From positions 148,816,001 to 148,880,000 of the forward strand of contig CM075651.1 in the NCBI GenBank assembly GCA_037953625.1: a DNA stretch of 64,000 nt, in the 5' to 3' direction. A program made the position numbers and the translations under genes. The notes beneath the pieces were generated by a model. That model did not search any database. It worked only from the letters and a program-made list of their open reading frames with translations, and had not been told where the DNA came from. Of the stretch, positions 21,983 to 34,975 are shown piece after piece (position 1 is the first letter of the stretch; each line of letters begins with the position of its first letter). Source of the DNA: Crotalaria pallida (lineage: Eukaryota; Streptophyta; Magnoliopsida; Fabales; Fabaceae).

Positions 21983-22790
21983 GGTCGCAATCCTAGATTT
22001 GGGTCAATGACTAAGTGGGATTGCAGAGGGAGGAGGGTCGGTAGTTTAGTTGGTGGGAAAAAAATGAAAGGAAAAGTGGACACACTCTCTGGCTTTTTTT
22101 TTATTTATTATTTTTTTTTTGTGCGAGGGAGAGTTTGATTTTTTTAATGAATATTTCTACGATGCAATTAAATTTTGGATAACAATCCTTTAAATGAATC
22201 AATGATTGTTCGACATGTCAGCTAATGAAGTTCTAAGTTACTGCTTTGTCAACTCAGATTAACTGATTTATCAAACAAACATTGATCCACTAAGAGATGG
22301 TTTTGTAACCATCTAAAATTTGGTTTCACAACTTTTTTAATTATGTGGAAACGATGGAAGAGATGTGGCGGAAGGGAAAGAAAGGAAGGGTTTGGACTTT
22401 GGATGGATTTTTGAAAGAAGGGTGTGATTTCTTTGAGATTTGATTGGTTGATGGAGAACTCGTTTTATCCACACTCCTCCTTCCGAATCTTTAAGCAGTA
22501 CTAGCTAGTATCTCTCTATCTCTGATCCTTTTATGGACCCCACTCACTCACTCATGCAATCAAATGCATGTTGTGTGGTCTTTTCCTTTTGTTGATCTGC
22601 TATGCTCCCACAGAGATTGATGAGGTAGAGATTAACATTGCTGTTTTTTTTTTCTTTGATTAAATGAGCTAGAGATGGGTATTCTTCATATATTGAGGGG
22701 ACATTAGTTTTTCGATCAAAGATTATTGCAGAGGCCTTAGAGGTTCACTCTTCATTTCGTAAGTATTGGTGAAAATTGTTTAGGGCGAAG
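21983..22790. promoter_or_regulatory. Upstream region of HEMA1
   Basis: On the minus strand the leader before the ATG is CT-rich (about 21983-22090). No TATA box was confidently placed. Confidence 0.35.
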
Positions 22791-23138
22791 TAGGCTTGTC
22801 GATAAATAAATCTGACATATTATTTTATTCACGAGTTTATTTTTTAAGTTTAAATTTTGTCTATTTATTTATTATAGATTTTTTCTCCTTAAGCCTGGCC
22901 ATTTTAAGGCCTATTAGTTTATTAAATGGATACTATACAATGAATCTTTTAAATAGGTTAACAGCCTAACAAGTTTACTTCGAATTAATTTTTAAAAAAT
23001 ATGATAGAGTACATCTAATAGGTAACAAAAATTATAAACTTCATGATATAAGCATATGTTAAAGTTTGTCATCCTATTATGCTCTTAAATAGGCTAATAG
23101 GCCAACAAACTTACATTTAAATTGATCAACAAATTTTA

Positions 23139-23171
<33 letters not shown>

Positions 23172-23310
23172 AATATGTAAATAAAAATATATAGGTCGGC
23201 CTAACTAGGTTATATAAGCTTTTAAAAAAGTCTAAGCCATTGAAATGAGTTAAGACGAATAGTAAGCGACTCGATCTCATTTGAATAAATAAGCAAAGTC
23301 TCAAATTCAA
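22790..23310. repeat. Degenerate repeat with TAGGCCTAATAGG-type motifs
   Basis: AAGGCCTATTAG, AATAGGTTAACAGCC, AATAGGCTAATAGGCC and TCGGCCTAACTAGG recur, a pattern seen in plant dispersed repeats. The class is not identified. An (AT)n run lies at about 23142-23171. Confidence 0.4.
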
Positions 23311-24754
23311 TAGTATCTTGTAAATGTAGAAAGTTTATATTTGCCAAACACAAAGACGAATTTGAACATACCCAAGTAAACAGGTTCTATTATGACTTAT
23401 GAGGAACTGGGTTGCATCAACCATTTTACAAATTTGTTTACTCGGTTAGTGCACAATTCATCCTTTATGATTTTTTTAATCAATTAACACATTATTCATA
23501 TTTAGTGTAACAATGAGTGATATTGTTTTTACCAACTACCAACAATTATTTAAAAAAAAAATCATACTCCAAATACAAGTAGAGAGCAATGAAGTTGCAC
23601 ACACATATAGAATTACATAAGAAAAAGGTTGATAGATTATGCATATTTTCTTAAGTAAAATCTCAAGGGATTAATAATCTCATCAATTTTTTATAATAAA
23701 AAATGTTTTGTTGATACATATAAAACATAGTTTAATGATCATAAACCACAAAAAAGAAAAAAATCACGTTTATATGATCATTGTGCCTTGAAAATGATTA
23801 ATCTCTTATTGCATATGTTGATTGCACCTAGACGGAAAAAAAAATTGACATTCCACCTCTTGCCCCAATCAATTATCCAAAAAATACTTTCAGAAATTAA
23901 TTTATTCAAACTCAATCTGAAAATTACATTTCAGAAATTTAATTTATTCAATTTGTGAAACGGTGACAACATTTAACCCTTGTTGAAGTTTATGGTTAAT
24001 CTTTGTTTAAATTTTTAATCTGAAATTAAATAATAATTTATATTTTTTAATAAGAGGTTTATGAGAAGCCTTTGCAAAGGTAGAGAAAGGGTGAGGAAAG
24101 AAAAAAAAAAGGAAATTCAGCAAAATAAATTGTGAGGGCTTGAATTCAAATATTTAAGTGATTCTCACAACTTAACCAATTGAATTATTTGTAAGCAGGG
24201 ATAGAATTTCCAGAATTTATAAATGTCACACTATTGCCTTTATATAAAAAAAAATAAAAAGTAAAAGAATATATATATCATTTTGAGCAGCAAAAGCAAA
24301 TACTATATCATTTTGGGCAACAAAGCCTTTTTTGTTCTGTAATTTCTAATTTCCAAAGCCCAAAGTTGCAAAGCCTAGCTGAATAGTACATCTAAAACCC
24401 CTTTTTTCCAGTAGTGATAGCTACTCAAAATTATAATTTTTTAGATTATTATACATTTTTACTTAAAGAAAAGAAAAACTATAATGGCCACCATACGGCA
24501 TACGGTCTCCTTGTTGGTGATGAATGTTTCATAGTGATAATAGTAATGTTACTCGATACCATCATTTGTTCACCTTCTCTTTCGTGATCATGTTTCATCC
24601 GGGCAGAGAAGATGTGTTGGAAGAATTTAATTGTGCATAAACTCAACACTCGGTATGAATTTTTTTATTTTATTTTTTTATGGGTGTTAAAACTAGTTTA
24701 CCATTTGTACAGCAGACAATCCAATTTGGTTTAAATCTTCCTTGTGTATATATG
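23311..24754. other. AT-rich spacer, nothing recognised
   Basis: No supported ORF, repeat end or RNA gene was found. Confidence 0.4.
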
Positions 24755-26345
24755 TATATATATTTTTTATAAGCAAACATTAAATTAAAGACGGCACAAG
24801 GGGTGCACAACCCAATTACAACAAAAGAAGCAGCGTAGGATCACTGCAGGGAACAAAAAGCCTAATGAACATCCATGATACAAGCTATAGGATTACAGCA
24901 CCATTGGGCAAACCCAACATTGGGCATGCTAAAATGTGCCGAAAATCACCGCCAAGATCTAATCTGAATCAAATATAATGTGTTGGCAAAATCAATAGGT
25001 GATGCGGAGAATGTGACATCATTCCTTAATAACCATATTGACCATATTGTCGCGAACCAAATCATCCTCCAAATTTTACCACTTTTTTTTATGTTTAAAA
25101 ATGGAGGTATGATTCAAAAAATGATCAATACCATTATTAGGGAGGACGACACTAACACCCAACCAGTTATAACAACCTAGCCAGATAGAGTAAGAGAAAT
25201 TACAGTTAAAAAATAAGTGATTAGTAGATTCAACCTCAAGCATACATAAAGGACAAGAGGTGTTAGAACCATTTGGGAGAATTGTCCTCCTATTGAGAGC
25301 ATCCTTGGTGGGAATTCTATCTTTAAGCACCTTCCACCCAAAAGCTGTGACCTTGCTGGGGACACATTTACACCATATTTTGTTGAACCAAGCTCCTGTG
25401 TTGCGTGCTCCAATACCAAGCAGGAAGAGGTATGCCGATTTAACTGAGAAGTCACCATTTGCAGCAGGGTTCCAGATCCACCGGTCTTCACGTTCACGAA
25501 TAATTTGAACACTGCCCACTGTACCGTTGAGATCAGCCACAAGGTTTTCTTCCCACTGAAATAAGTTCCTGCGCCAAGGAAAATTCTATATCCAAACTCT
25601 GTCATTCCAATAGCCGAATTGAGAAATGCAACCAGATTTCAAGGTAGATACCGAAAATAATCTAGGGAATATTCCTTCAGGGGCTTATCACTCACCCACT
25701 TGTCTAACCAAAACCTAGATTTAGACCCATCCCCCACCCGCTTCGCCAGCCCATTGACAAACCAGTCCCCTCTTGGGTTATCCACAAGTCCTGACTTGGC
25801 TAAGTCTACCCACCATCTCGATCCTCTAATCACATGTGAACCTAGAGCAGGGTTGAAGGGATCATATTCTCCGTATTTAGCCTCTAAGATCTTGACCCAC
25901 CAAGCCTCCCTTTCCCGGACTAACCTCCATCTCCATTTTCCTAACAGAGCCAAATTGAACATCCTAAGATCTCTAACCCCCAACCCCCCTTCACTCTTCG
26001 ATTTGCACACCTCACTCCACCTAACCCAAACCACCCCTCTACGTTGATCCACAGTACCCCGTAAGAACCTTCTTTAAATTTTCATAAAAGTGTTTAAGAC
26101 GAAGATCAGAGCTTTGTAAAGAGAGAGCAGGTAAACAGGAATACTGGACATAACAGAATTTAGAAGAACCAATTTCCCACCAAAGGAAATAAGTTTGCTT
26201 TTCCACTTGGAGAGCCGTCTTTTAAATGTCTCCACCACACCTTCCCATGTGGATGACTTCCTTGGGTCAGCTCCAACAGGATGCCTGAATAAATAAAAGG
26301 TAAAGTCCCAGGTTTGCAGAAATTAAAAGGAACTGAGAGGCTGCA
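24755..26345 (-). mobile_element. 5'-truncated LINE fragment
   Basis: Minus-strand translation gives, in order, the end of the reverse transcriptase region (TFKRRLSKWKSKLISFGGK near 26230-26160), a segment WVRWSEVCKSKSEGGLGVRD (26050-25960), KSRFWLDKWV (about 25720), and a zf-RVT domain with CPLCMLEVESTNHLFFNC (about 25260-25190). Frames change between parts, so it is a pseudogene. The 3' end reads TTAATGTTTGCTTATAAAAAA, typical of plant LINE tails. Confidence 0.88.
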
Positions 26346-26353
26346 AGGACCCT

Positions 26354-26356
<3 letters not shown>

Positions 26357-26403
<47 letters not shown>
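26357..26403. repeat. (AT)n microsatellite
   Basis: About 23 AT dinucleotides adjoining the truncated end of the LINE fragment. Confidence 0.95.
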
Positions 26404-26406
<3 letters not shown>

Positions 26407-27497
26407 TACCTTTGACACGTATAGATTGTGAATTAAGATTTAGCACTTTTTTGCTTATTTCGTCATTCGAAATTGGAAGTCCTTACGTTTCTTTTGGAAA
26501 GCAATATTGTCAAGGGGAAATCACACTGACCTAACAGGCATTTTTTATTTATGAAAGTTATTCAATCATCAACTTCACAAAATAAGTTTAATGATAATAT
26601 AAATCTCCAAGGGGTTGATGTATTTTAATCTTATCATAACAGTAGCGCCCAAAACAATAGGTTATGCTATGCTGCATGGTCTCTTGAGGTTAAAGGTTTC
26701 TCCATCCCCATCTAATGTAAGAGTAATTAAAGGCAATTCGTAGTTAGTAAAAAAATGATTTTTTTTTAAACATAATGTAATTTTCAATTGGAAGGTCTCT
26801 TGAGGTTATAGGTTTCTCCCCATATAGCACAAAAATAAATATAATTTGCCATTAATAGATATAATTGAATTTCTTAAACATAATATAATCTTCAATTGGT
26901 CATGTAAATTAAATTTCTTAAATTGATTTTCTTACCTTCCTGTTTAGGATTTCTATAGTTACATGCCATATAATAAAGTCGTCCACATGAGTGCAAAATT
27001 TGCACCATATAAAATTAGAGAAGGCCATCTAGTATAAATTCGATCTAGATTCTATCCCAACTACCATCCAAGGATCTGAATGAAAGACAAATTTACAAAT
27101 CTAGTTAGATTCAATGATTCAAAAGAGAAAAAAAATTAAACCTTTTAAAAAAAAATCTAGTTGTCATTCCATGAATCTTAACCTTTGTTAGTTGCAGGAA
27201 AAAATGGAAATAGAGAAATAGGAGAGAAAGAAATTGAAGAAAAAAATGATGAAAAAATAGGTAAATTTTTTAATTGATTCGTACCGGAGAAAAATGAGAT
27301 AAGTAAAAAAGAGAGAAGTCTTGAGTTTTCTCTCTTTTTATTTGGTTAAATAAAAAAATAGAAACCGAGAAATTAACAAGTATACTAAAAGACAAATATA
27401 TCTTTATATCAATAAAAGGAAATATACGTATTTACTTTTTCAATATGGTTTTACCTTTCTTATTCTAAAATATACTTGATCACATAAAAAAATAATA
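26404..27497. other. AT-rich spacer, no gene seen
   Basis: No supported features; a short duplicated phrase GGTCTCTTGAGGTTA..AGGTTTCTCC occurs near 26680 and 26790. Confidence 0.4.
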
Positions 27498-27570
27498 CTC
27501 CCTTCGATCTATATTATAAGCATAATTTCTCTCTCATAAAAAGAGTGCTTATAATATGGACCGGAGGGAG
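27498..27570. mobile_element. Very short Stowaway MITE
   Basis: CTCCCTTCGATCTATATTAT at the left pairs with ATAATATGGACCGGAGGGAG at the right, flanked by TA on both sides. At 73 bp it is almost all inverted ends. Confidence 0.85.
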
Positions 27571-28301
27571 TAGGATGTATATGAGTTGAAGCAACAAAAA
27601 GTCTCCTAAATTATTTAAAAAAAATAACCTCCTCTTTTTTCATTGTTTACGTGCATACAGTCTTGCTATTATCTTTCCATTATTAACAAAGGCAGGACTT
27701 AATATAACCATATTATATTGCTTATGGGTAATTTGGGCATATAGATAAAAATAGTCATCCATCTAATTTTTTTTTTCTTCCAAAGTTGGAGAAGATATTT
27801 TTGGAATGGTCCTACCATTTTTTCTCCTCTCTCTATTTTTTTACCTTCCAGAAGGGTGATTCTCTTCTTTCTTTTTATTCTCTTTTTTTTTCTTTCAAAA
27901 TCTATATATCATCCCAAAATCATTCATTCCAAACATAGTGCATTAATAAACAAAATTGGAATTGAACTAGCAGTCAATGTCTTGTTGGCTTTTCATGGCT
28001 AACTATAATGGGTAGCCAAAACCGACTCTTTCCTTGGGAAAACCATCCATTCCTTATACCCTATTCTTTCCACCTCCCATACAAAACCACCACCACCACC
28101 ACTACCCTCCCTTCCTCATTCTTCATCATCATCACCATCATACATCTAGAAAATGATTCTTCCTCTATGTCATTCCACTCAATATTTGATTCCATGTTCT
28201 TTTTATAGGACCATGATACATAAATGCCCAATATAAGATATATATGATCCAAACCGAAGTTTAATTTGATTGTCCATTAACATTTAGAAAGAAGGATAGA
28301 T
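27571..28301. other. Upstream region of the small membrane-anchored protein gene
   Basis: AT-rich, pyrimidine tracts near 27770-27900. The open frame at 28008-28208 is low-complexity (a run of Thr from a CCA repeat) and is not called. Confidence 0.35.
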
Positions 28302-29084
28302 ATGGAGAATTCAATTAGATTTGGGATGGTGACTGTCTTTGCTGTATCCGGAAGCATGGTCTTTTTGGTTCATCAAGTCCATAAGCATCTGCTCAATAAC
28401 TTCATGAAGAAATTTGAGTTTGAAACTCGAGGCATTTTATATCCCCATGACCAAAAACAATTAGGTAGTGATGATTTTCATTCATTTCATTTAGATTATT
28501 TTATGAAAAGTGATATATCTTACTTATAAAATAGCTTATAAATCGATCCACTTGATGATATGAAGTAACACGTTACTTATAGTCCAATCATCAATGAGTA
28601 TCTTGAATGACATATGTTACCTTTACACAAGCACACAGAGAGAAAATATAAGTAACGTGTAAATTGTGTAAATATAATCCAATCATTAATGAGTATCTTG
28701 AATAATGATGCATGTTACCTTTACACGCGCGCGCACACAGAGAAAATATTTGTTAAGAAAATATATCAATTTTTTTAGTACTTCATATACTCGTGTAAAT
28801 TTTGTTAATTAGTTTGTTTTTGTTTACAAGGCTATAAGAAACATCAAAAAAAGAAGAAGGTGCGGTTCGCGGAAGACGTATTGGAACTTCCAATGAAGAA
28901 TAATATTGCTCAAATAAACATGACGAGGACACAACAAATCGATGATAAGAAGTTTAATTTAGCTATAGAAGATGTTAACAAATGGAGGCATGAACAAAAA
29001 TTGAATGATATCATGCCTCCTAATAGGGCAATTTTATATAGAGAGGTTATGAAATATAGGACCCTCAAGGCATATGCCTCCTAA
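28302..29084 (+). CDS. Small N-terminally anchored protein with KKVRF motif, plant-conserved type, function unknown
   Basis: Exon 1 28302-28464 ends TTAG/GTAGTG; exon 2 starts 28831 after TTTACAAG. The join is in phase 1 and gives 138 residues. Residues about 7-25 (GMVTVFAVSGSMVFLVHQV) form one hydrophobic segment, followed by VHKHLLNNFMKKFEFE, a basic KKKK run and VRFAEDV. The C-terminal half is charged (KWRHEQKLNDIMPPNRAILYREV) and ends at TAA 29082-29084. The pattern of a short signal-anchor, a VHQVHK..L..FMKKFEFE block and KKVRFAEDV recalls a family of uncharacterised small plant proteins. KKVRF matches the RVxF motif by which many partners bind type-1 protein phosphatase; a role there is inference. 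The exon 1 donor is weak (GTAGTG), so a longer or shorter exon is possible. Confidence 0.72.
28465..28830 (+). repeat. Intron with a direct duplication
   Basis: A segment CCAATCATCAATGAGTATCT...TTACCTTTACAC..CACACAGAGAGAAAATAT (about 28580-28649) recurs with differences at about 28677-28750. The second copy carries an (GC) run ACGCGCGCGCACAC. Confidence 0.75.
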
Positions 29085-29939
29085 TCACTCCTCAAGAGGG
29101 ACTTGATTTCGGTTTGTTTTTCTTTACTTTTTCTTCCTTCCAATTTAGGAAGTTGTTTTTTTTTAATCATTTCAATATATTTTTAAAGGTTTAGTTGCAT
29201 TTTTGTCCTCTACCTAATTTATTTCATTTAGCAAATTTAGTCTTTCTTCTTTTTTTTTTTTGAATGAAGTCCCTAATTGTTAATTTTTGACCAATTACGT
29301 CGTTTCATCCAAATCTACTTTGATGGTGCTGACATGGCTAACAAGCAGACATGTATCATACGCACATTGTCTCGTTGGAATTTTTCTTATTGAATTTAAT
29401 TAAAAAATTAAAATAAAATAAACAAAGTTTAAAAATATAATTCGAATACCTTGTGGGAAATGTGGTGAAAGTAGAAAGTTGTTTTATAAGGATAAAGGGT
29501 TGATGAAGAGGCGCTTGGAGTGTAATGAGAATGGCTTGATTCGTTTTTCGAATTATTGTTCTTGAGAATGAGAATTTGAAACCCTTTTTATAGTCTCATT
29601 TGTATGTGAAGTTTTGCTATACTCTTAAGAGTATATATATTTGTGCTCTCGACAGATGAAACATTGGATGTGGGTAAAAGAAGATTAATAATTAAAAATG
29701 ATAACCTGGTAATGGTTATGTGAATGACTTTTTTTTGCTATAGACCTCGAATTTTTTTGTTTAGTATTGGTTGATGGGCCTAAATAGTGGGCCTGTATCA
29801 GCTAAACTAATTTTTAGCAATAAGCACCTTGAATTTTTATTTGTATTAGTTAAATATTTATTAAATCAACAAAAATCAAATAAATAATTATAAAATTTAA
29901 TAAAATTAAATTTGAGTAATATGTCAGATTGGTTCCTGA

Positions 29940-30260
29940 ATTTGTGGGCATCAGTCAAATTAATCCCTGAGATTATCGAAATTCCAAATTAGTCGTCGAG
30001 ATAGGAACACATCAGTCATATTAGTCGTCCCTGACGTTAATTGTTCATAAAATCAGGGACTAATTTGACCGATTTCAACAATCTCATGGACTAATTTGAC
30101 CGATATTCAATGGTTTTTGTTTATTTTTTTTGTTAAAAACGACGTCGTTTTGATCATTCCGTATTAACGTTAGGGACTAATATGACTGACGTGTTCCTAT
30201 CTTATGGACCAATTTGAATTTTCGAAAATCTCAGGGACTAAACTGATCGGTGTCTACAAA
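29940..30260. mobile_element. Fold-back element nested in the 1.9-kb MULE
   Basis: Arms with ATTTGTGGGCATCAGTCAAA, CCCTGAGATT and ATAGGAACACATCAGTCATA at the left find complements in the right arm (TGACTGACGTGTTCCTAT, AATCTCAGGGACTAAACTGA near 30180-30250). The centre holds AAACGACGTCGTTTT at 30136-30150. Confidence 0.75.
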
Positions 30261-31020
30261 TGATACATTTGTAATATTTTTTTTATATATAAAATGTATA
30301 CAAAATAAACTAATTATGTAGTATTAGTTAACACTTGAAAAGTAAAGTTGACAAGGAATATTAGGTAGAATTAGTATGAATTTTAGTATAAAATGTATAT
30401 ATTCATAATTTTTTTTCTGTATAAGTCACAATCCAGCAACACATACACAACATTACTTCAAGACACATTTATCCCACCCACACAGATTTGACTCAACTCA
30501 ACAATATGAGAGGTTTTTATCATAATTCTAAACTAAAGAGCCACTCCTTAGAGAGCATGGCAAAACGCTTCGTTGATGTTTGTTTTTGCAATTTGAAGCT
30601 AGCTCCCATCCCATGTATTTGTCTTCCTCTACTTTTTTGCCTTTGCATGTCTTTTCCTGTTTTTGCAAAAAATCAAAACCCCATAAAGTGTGCTTATGTT
30701 GTGTTGCTTAGCTTCCTAGATTCTTCATCTTCAGATCTCAATTTCTCTACATGCACCCCCTTACTTCCCTCTATAATTCCTGTGCTGCTCAATCCCCAAT
30801 CCCCATTACCAAACTCTACAATCTTCCTTTCTCTCTGCTCTCGACTTTTTTTTTCCCCTCAATTTTTTAATTAAATTTAATAAGAATATTTCTAACGAGG
30901 GCTCTGTGAGTGTGAAAAATATTTGCTCGTTAACTACATCGATATTGTTAGTGTGAATTTGAACGGAAAGAGGTATTTTTCTAAAAGTTAAGAATTGTGA
31001 GACCTAATAATTCAAAAAAT

Positions 31021-31041
31021 AATAATAATAATAATAATAAA
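31021..31041. repeat. (AAT)n microsatellite
   Basis: Seven AAT units inside the right end of the MULE-type element. Confidence 0.9.
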
Positions 31042-31107
31042 AATAGAAGATTAAATTTGCCAAATTAAATAAATTTGGGATAAAACTGCAATTAAATCAT
31101 TTTTAAA

Positions 31108-34007
31108 AAAAACATCCGAAGTAAGAGTTAAACATCATGAGAGTCCAGTTCTGAGTATGTTTCCTTACATCAAATGATCTTTACCATTGGATTCTTAATA
31201 TGTTGTTGTGTACATGCTATATTTAGTAATAAGTTAATTGTCATTTTGATCTTTAATATTATATTTATTGATTATTTTGATTTTTGTAATAAAGGAAATA
31301 GCTTTTAAGTCTTTGAGATTGCACAACGTTTATCATGTTAATCCCTAAATCAAAATACCATCATCATACATTAATATTTAATAGTGTTGTTACATGGCTA
31401 TTAAGTTAACCAAAACGATGTTGTTTTGGTTTTTGTTTGTTCAAAAAACAAAACGATTAACTCCCATTAGAAAATAAATTTTCAAAATCCAAAAATACAT
31501 TTTTTCGAGTCAAGGATGTTGAAAAAATTCTAACAGAACTACATGCATAAAAAAAAAAAAAGAAATGCATAAAAATTGTTGGTTTGCATTCAATGCATGT
31601 GAGATTTGGACCATAAATAATGGATGATGTGGCATCAATGGTGTAGATTAGTTATTGCAACTGTTGGCTTGTTTGCAAAAAAGTCTTGAAAATTTGCAAA
31701 ATGGTCCTTAGCTTGTCCCTAACCTCCCACCTATCCCACCCTCTGCAATAGCCTTCGCCTTCCACCTCCATCGCCACCCTTACCCACCTCCATCGCCACC
31801 CTCCCCAACCTCCACCATCGTATGCAACTCAAAAACACCATCAACGAAAGACCCCACCCTCTACAACAACCTCCACCTGCCACCTCCGCCACTGCCACCC
31901 TCACCCACCGTATGCAACTCCACAACACCATCAACTAAAGAAGAAAACGAAGATGAAGGAAAAACAAAACCTTTCTCCGTCTAATGTCCATGGATGAAAA
32001 AGATTCGCCGGCAACTTCGTCGACAACCTCCACACCTCTGTCACCAACAACTCTTAAACTCGTTAATCCCTACCCCACGGTTCTAACTTCCTCTAGTTTC
32101 AGTTCTTGTTGATGCGGTGTGCTCTTCCTTCCATTCACCATACAATTCAAATCTGGCAGATTGATGTCGGATTGCTCCGTTCACAGGTGACGTATCTGAT
32201 TCATTTCATTTTGGGTTTGTTAGAGAGCCACCATCACCGTAGTAACTGTTGGATTTTTGCATCAACACTTGAGACACCTCAGATTTGTTGAGTTGTTGAT
32301 GCTATAATGTTGCTTGATGTTATCATGTTTATTTAATTAGTTAAGATGATGTTCAGATCCGACCCCTATTGAAAGATATGGAGGTTGATTTAGACTTTGC
32401 AGGGGATGCATGCAGGGGACTTGCCTGAGATGGAACCGGTGCATAAGAAGACGCCGCGGGTGACAGAGATGGAGGGATTTCGGGAGTGGCTGAAGGCAGT
32501 GATGACAGAGACTTTGTCGGGGATACATGTGGGGGACTCGCCGGAGATGGAACCAGATCGATGATAGGGAGGTTGAGGATGAGGGAAAAATTGTCTTAAT
32601 ACTTTTTATGTATTTTAGAAAAATTTAATTAATAAAGGACTTTTATGCAAATAAGATAAAACCGGATGTATTGGCTATAGCAAGTAGCAGTCAAAGCATG
32701 CATCAGTGCAAGCCAGCACTTTTTATGCATTATAGACTGCATAAAAAAAAAGAGGTTTGGGGGTTAAAAAAGGGGTTCGAGAACAACTACTCATAAAAAA
32801 GAAATAACATACGAGAGATCTATAACACTAATTTGGGTTCCAAAAACCACATCCTTTAGTTTACCCAAAGAACCAACTACCAAGCTTCGAGGCTCTGTTG
32901 GAAACAGGCCTTGCTGTTCTGCACTTTTTTCTGTTAGCCCAGAACAATAGAACTGGGTTTTGGCTAAAAAACACCAAATATTTTTGGGGTTTGAATGCAC
33001 CATGTATTAATTGAATGATTGGATCCACCTGCAACTTATTGTATAAGTAACATATATGGGCTTAATGAATTTAGAAATATAAACCTCATTAATGAACTTG
33101 TATATTGTTTGTATTAGATTTTTTATTAATATGGAATAAATAAAAATATCTACATATTATTTTTTTTAATTATCATCTACGTTATAAGTTATTTAAAGTT
33201 ATTTATTTAAAAAAATCATAAATTCTAATTTCACTAAATTATTTTTGACATATTAATTTATGAGCATGTAAATCAATTAATTATTTTTATTTAAGTATCT
33301 CTGAAGCATTAAATGTAAATTAAATAACTAGGATTATAATGAATTTTGAGGGTATAAATTAAATAATTTACTTATATCAAGGTTATTTTGCCGTATAATT
33401 TATTTTTTCATTTTTAGTGTATTAGATTATTATTAAATCTACATTAAAAAATAATTTTAGCAAAATATAATTTTAGATTATATTCTTGAAAAAATAATCA
33501 AAATTCAACATCTCCTTCATAGACACTGTAGATCATTTTTGGTAAGATTATTCTTTGCGCTACCTTATCACTCCAACAACAATGACTGAGTCCATACCTT
33601 TTTTGTAATTTACTCAATAAAAATAATCTTTTTTACACTATACAAACAAAATAGATCAACTTAAATTCATTTTCCAAGTATGAGACTCAAACATAAACAT
33701 ATTATAATTTTTACATATTATAAAGTTACCGGATTATAATCATAGATAAAAATAATCATAATTTAATTTTTTCAGCTATATCAAACACACACTTAAATGA
33801 CATTCATGTATCATTCACATGATATGTTAATCTAGTAGACCATGACCCCTAATGTAAACTTATGCTAAGTCTCAACATCCCGAAATCATGATTTGTTAGA
33901 TGCGGTCGTTAATCTATTACATATCATTTTCAATGCATTATAGTTTGCTTTATTAACTTTAATATTTGAGTATCAATATCCATGGTTAGTGTTATTAATG
34001 AGTAAAT
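31108..34007. other. Spacer, no confirmed gene
   Basis: 31690-31930 is a C-rich CCACCTCC-type low-complexity stretch. A related phrase, GGGGACTTGCCTGAGATGGAACC near 32408 and GGGGGACTCGCCGGAGATGGAACC near 32532, occurs twice. 31205-31450 has a one-sided MULE-like end with AAAACGATGTTGTTTTGG. No conserved protein was recognised. Confidence 0.4.
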
Positions 34008-34975
34008 ATATTTCTACAAAACACTTAAGGCTATTTTTGTCTACAATAATTTGTTATGCTAAGTTAATTTGTTCCAATTGAAAATTACCTTTCTTGTATC
34101 ATATTTTTTAATTATCTATGCAATAAGTTTTTTTATAATTATTTATTTTTAAAAAATCATAAATTTTCATAATTACCATATTTCTACAAAACACATAAGG
34201 GTATTTTTGTCTACAATAACCTGTTATGCTATGTTAATTTGTTCCATATGAAAAATCACATTTCTCATATTATATTTTTTAATTATCTATGCTAAAAGTT
34301 TTTTTATAATTATTTATTTTTAAAATATCATAAATTTTTATAACTAACATATTTCTACAAAACACATAAGGGTATTTTTTACTACAATAATATGTTATAC
34401 TCCTTCCGTCCCATTATCTTCGTAAAAGTCAAAGTAGTCAACAAAAATAAGAGAATATATTTTTTCATATGATGCATGATTTTATTTTCAAAATAAAATT
34501 TCCATATTATTTTTACAATCTTTAAGATTTTTCATTAATTATATTTAAGATTTTTAATATAATATACAATTTTTAAGATTTTTCATTAATTATTTTTACT
34601 TTGATTTGGGACAAAAAAAACTACAGCACATTTTTTTTAGCAAAATAATGGGACAAAGGGAGTACTATGTTAATTTGTTCCAACTGAAAAATCACATTTC
34701 TCATATTATATTTTTTAATTATCCATACTATATGTTTTTTTTATAATTATTTATTTTTAAAAAAAAAATCATAAATTTTTATAATTAACATATTTATACA
34801 AAACACATAAGGATATTTTTGTCTATAATAAATTGTTATATTATGTTAATTTGTTCCAATTGAAAAATCACCTTTCTTATATTATATTTTTTTTAATTAT
34901 CTATGGTATAGTTTTTTTTATATTTATTTTAAAAAAAAATCATAAATTCGAATTTAACTAAATTATGGTGTGTTT
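34008..34975. repeat. Tandem array of four units of about 170-176 bp
   Basis: ATATTTCTACAAAACAC..AAGG starts units at 34008, 34178, 34349 and (as ATATTTATACAAAACAC) 34790. Each continues with GTTAATTTGTTCCA and ATTATTTATTTTTAAAA. The third unit is split by a Stowaway MITE. Confidence 0.88.
34400..34662. mobile_element. Stowaway MITE inside the tandem array
   Basis: CTCCTTCCGTCCCATTATCT and AATAATGGGACAAAGGGAG are inverted ends, flanked by TA. Length 263 bp. Confidence 0.9.

Larger units (their letters stand above)
29188..31098. mobile_element. MULE-type element of 1.9 kb, non-autonomous
   Basis: Left end GGTTTAGTTGCATTTTTGTCC and right end, read in reverse, GATTTAATTGCAGTTTTATCC align over about 60 bases including ATTTATTTNATTTNGCAAATTTA. 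A perfect 9-bp duplication ATTTTTAAA lies at 29179-29187 and 31099-31107. No transposase is visible. The open frame at 30488-30874 has no recognised domain. A fold-back element is nested at 29940-30260. Confidence 0.85.

Noticed and set aside
21613..22083. 156-codon minus-strand frame overlapping HEMA1 exon 1
   Set aside because: It is a shifted frame over the HEMA1 first exon and leader; the real frame is fixed by homology and splicing.
30488..30874. 128-codon open frame on the plus strand
   Set aside because: Composition is Leu/Ser/Pro/Phe-rich with no domain, lies inside a MULE-type element, and has no splice or conservation support that I can see.
31731..31934. Gly/Trp-rich minus-strand frame
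   Set aside because: Produced by a CCACCTCC low-complexity repeat.
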